Of a stretch of 64,000 nucleotides of DNA, positions 62,989 to 64,000 are shown piece by piece. The stretch is from NCBI RefSeq assembly GCF_001941845.1, contig NZ_CP018870.1, positions 2,015,001 through 2,079,000 on the forward strand, in the 5' to 3' direction. The notes under the pieces were generated by a model. The model saw only the letters and a list, made by a program, of their open reading frames with translations. It had not been told where the DNA came from and made no database searches. The translations under genes were made by a program, and so were the position numbers. Position 1 is the first letter of the stretch. Each line of letters starts with the position of its first letter. The stretch comes from Streptomyces sp. TN58 (GTDB lineage Bacteria > Actinomycetota > Actinomycetes > Streptomycetales > Streptomycetaceae).

Positions 62989-63609
62989 CTACTTGATCAG
63001 GTAGATCGTGGCGAAGAGGCCGATCCAGACGACATCGACGAAGTGCCAGTAGTAGGACACGACGATGGCCGACGTGGCCTGTTCGTGGGTGAACCTCTTG
63101 GCCGCGTACGTCCGGCCGAGGACCAGCAGGAAGGCGATGAGACCGCCCGTCACGTGCAGACCGTGGAAGCCGGTGGTCAGGTAGAAGACCGAGCCGTACG
63201 GACCGGACGAGAGGCTCATGCCCTCGTGCTTGACCAGCTCGGTGTACTCGAACACCTGGCCGCCAATGAAGATCGCACCCATGACGAACGTGATGATGAA
63301 CCACGTCCGGAGCTTCTTCACGTCACCGCGCTCGGCGGCGAAGACGCCGAGCTGGCAGGTGAGGGAGGAAAGCACCAGGATCGTGGTGTTCGTCGCCGAG
63401 AAGGGCAGGTTCAAGGCCGAGGCCTGCTCTGTCCAGTACTCGGGACCCGTCACGGATCGCAGGGTGAAGTACATCGCGAAGAGGGCCGCGAAGAACATCA
63501 GCTCGGAACTCAACCAGATGATGGTTCCGACGCTGACGAGGTTCGGCCGGTTGACCGTCGGGTGCGCGTGCCCGGTATCTACTGTCGTTGCTGTCGCCAC
63601 GACCGACAT
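62989..63609 (-). CDS. ctaE: Cytochrome c oxidase subunit III
   Basis: Subunit III of aa3 oxidase: 206 residues with five membrane helices ([77 protein letters not shown]). First gene of the ctaE-qcrC-qcrA-qcrB group, the normal actinobacterial order. A palindrome spans its start codon and no ribosome site is seen. Confidence 0.96.
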   Translation of the reverse strand: MSVVATATTVDTGHAHPTVNRPNLVSVGTIIWLSSELMFFAALFAMYFTLRSVTGPEYWTEQASALNLPFSATNTTILVLSSLTCQLGVFAAERGDVKKLRTWFIITFVMGAIFIGGQVFEYTELVKHEGMSLSSGPYGSVFYLTTGFHGLHVTGGLIAFLLVLGRTYAAKRFTHEQATSAIVVSYYWHFVDVVWIGLFATIYLIK

Positions 63610-63620
63610 TATGTCGGTCG
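63600..63620. promoter_or_regulatory. Palindrome spanning the ctaE start codon
   Basis: CGACCGACA-TTA-TGTCGGTCG: perfect 9-bp arms, with the ATG of ctaE in the loop and right arm (minus strand). Could be an operator or an mRNA hairpin that controls initiation. Confidence 0.5.
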
Positions 63621-63808
63621 CTTATCCCGCCCTCACCCCGGGGGGTGCCGTTCGGAGTGTCAGGGGCGTGTGCAAGGCCCGAACGGCCCATCAGATCACC
63701 TCTCCGAACGGCCTCGCGCACATGTCCGAACCGATGTTGACGGAGCGGCGGGAGGAGTAGCATCCCGCGCAACATCAACGTGATTCATGGGACACGTGGA
63801 GGATCGAT

Positions 63809-64000
63809 ATGCGGGCGACTGCGCGGGTTCTGGTCTACAGCGACGACGCGGGCACCCGGGAGCAGGTGAGACTGGCGGCGGGCCGCCGCCCGGCCGCGGA
63901 TCTGCCGCCGGTGGAGTTCCTGGAGTGCGCGACCCTGCCGGCGGTCCTGTCGGAGCTGGACGCGGGCGGCGTCGACGTGTGCGTGCTGGACGGCGAGGCG
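63809..64000 (+). CDS. Receiver-like protein, 3' end outside window
   Basis: The first 64 codons: MRATARVLVYSDDAGTREQV, followed by PPVEFLECATLPAVLSELD and DVCVLDGEA. This has the CheY-like layout with the phospho-acceptor Asp position (VCVLDGEA) present. Start ATG 63809 has GTGGAGGA upstream. A homologue lies next to ctaE in S. coelicolor; no output domain can be seen within the window. Confidence 0.8.
   Translation, partial: MRATARVLVYSDDAGTREQVRLAAGRRPAADLPPVEFLECATLPAVLSELDAGGVDVCVLDGEA

Overview
The window is high-GC actinobacterial DNA. Gene content, gene order and regulation point to the core chromosome of a Streptomyces species. It opens inside the division and cell-wall cluster (ftsI, ftsL, rsmH) and closes with the cytochrome bc1/aa3 genes (qcrB, qcrA, qcrC, ctaE). 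I see no rRNA, tRNA, CRISPR array, prophage or recognisable transposase. GTG and TTG starts, 1-4 base stop/start overlaps and leaderless starts (a -10 hexamer 6-8 bases before the initiation codon) are common.

Layout. 1-3156: ftsI (partial), ftsL, rsmH, driven by a promoter near 3313-3340. 3517-8988: beta-carbonic anhydrase, then a MoxR / DUF58 / transglutaminase operon. 9491-13117: TetR, a YhgE-type membrane protein and an unusual ABC ATPase, with a 26-bp perfect palindrome as likely operator. 13296-18409: HEPN-like protein, methyltransferase, DUF3040 and DUF4126 membrane proteins, a phytoene-desaturase-like oxidoreductase and a Tyr/Gln-rich membrane protein. 18452-24285: metF and thiamine genes (thiE on one strand; TPP riboswitch-thiO-thiS-thiG on the other), an Rv2175c-like DNA-binding protein and a flavoprotein reductase. 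24286-26340: an accessory island, in which two small genes (membrane protein and winged-helix regulator) lie between ~350-bp inverted repeats with G-rich outer flanks. 26400-31542: PASTA Ser/Thr kinase, endonuclease IV, a copper-type operator before a His-rich DUF4396 protein, a sulfite-oxidase-like enzyme, bacterioferritin and its ferredoxin. 31725-36756: DAHP synthase, a Trp attenuator with a WWW leader peptide, fused anthranilate synthase, pfkA. 36910-45430: MacRS-like two-component system, lipid acyltransferase, hydrolase, glucokinase, ArsA-like ATPase, SRPBCC protein. 45566-58193: phosphoesterase, acyl-CoA ligase, PimB-like mannosyltransferase, two NlpC/P60 hydrolases, NYN protein, rhomboid protease, and a SAM-IV riboswitch before a class-V aminotransferase. 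58194-63609: trpD and the respiratory genes. A receiver-like gene begins at 63809 and runs off the end.

How it works together. Most genes are housekeeping: peptidoglycan and division, thiamine and folate/methionine metabolism, aromatic amino acids (DAHP synthase, TrpEG, TrpD), glycolysis and its carbon control (glkA, pfkA), iron storage and release, and the terminal respiratory branch. The regulatory layer is rich: two metabolite riboswitches, one transcription attenuator, two iron boxes, a CsoR-type operator, a Crp-type site, a MacR-like box and a TetR operator can be read directly. The least explained parts are the inverted-repeat island at 24.3-26.3 kb, a dispersed intergenic repeat (around 1.6, 9.0 and 41.2 kb), and the long inverted repeats at 29.8-30.0 kb.
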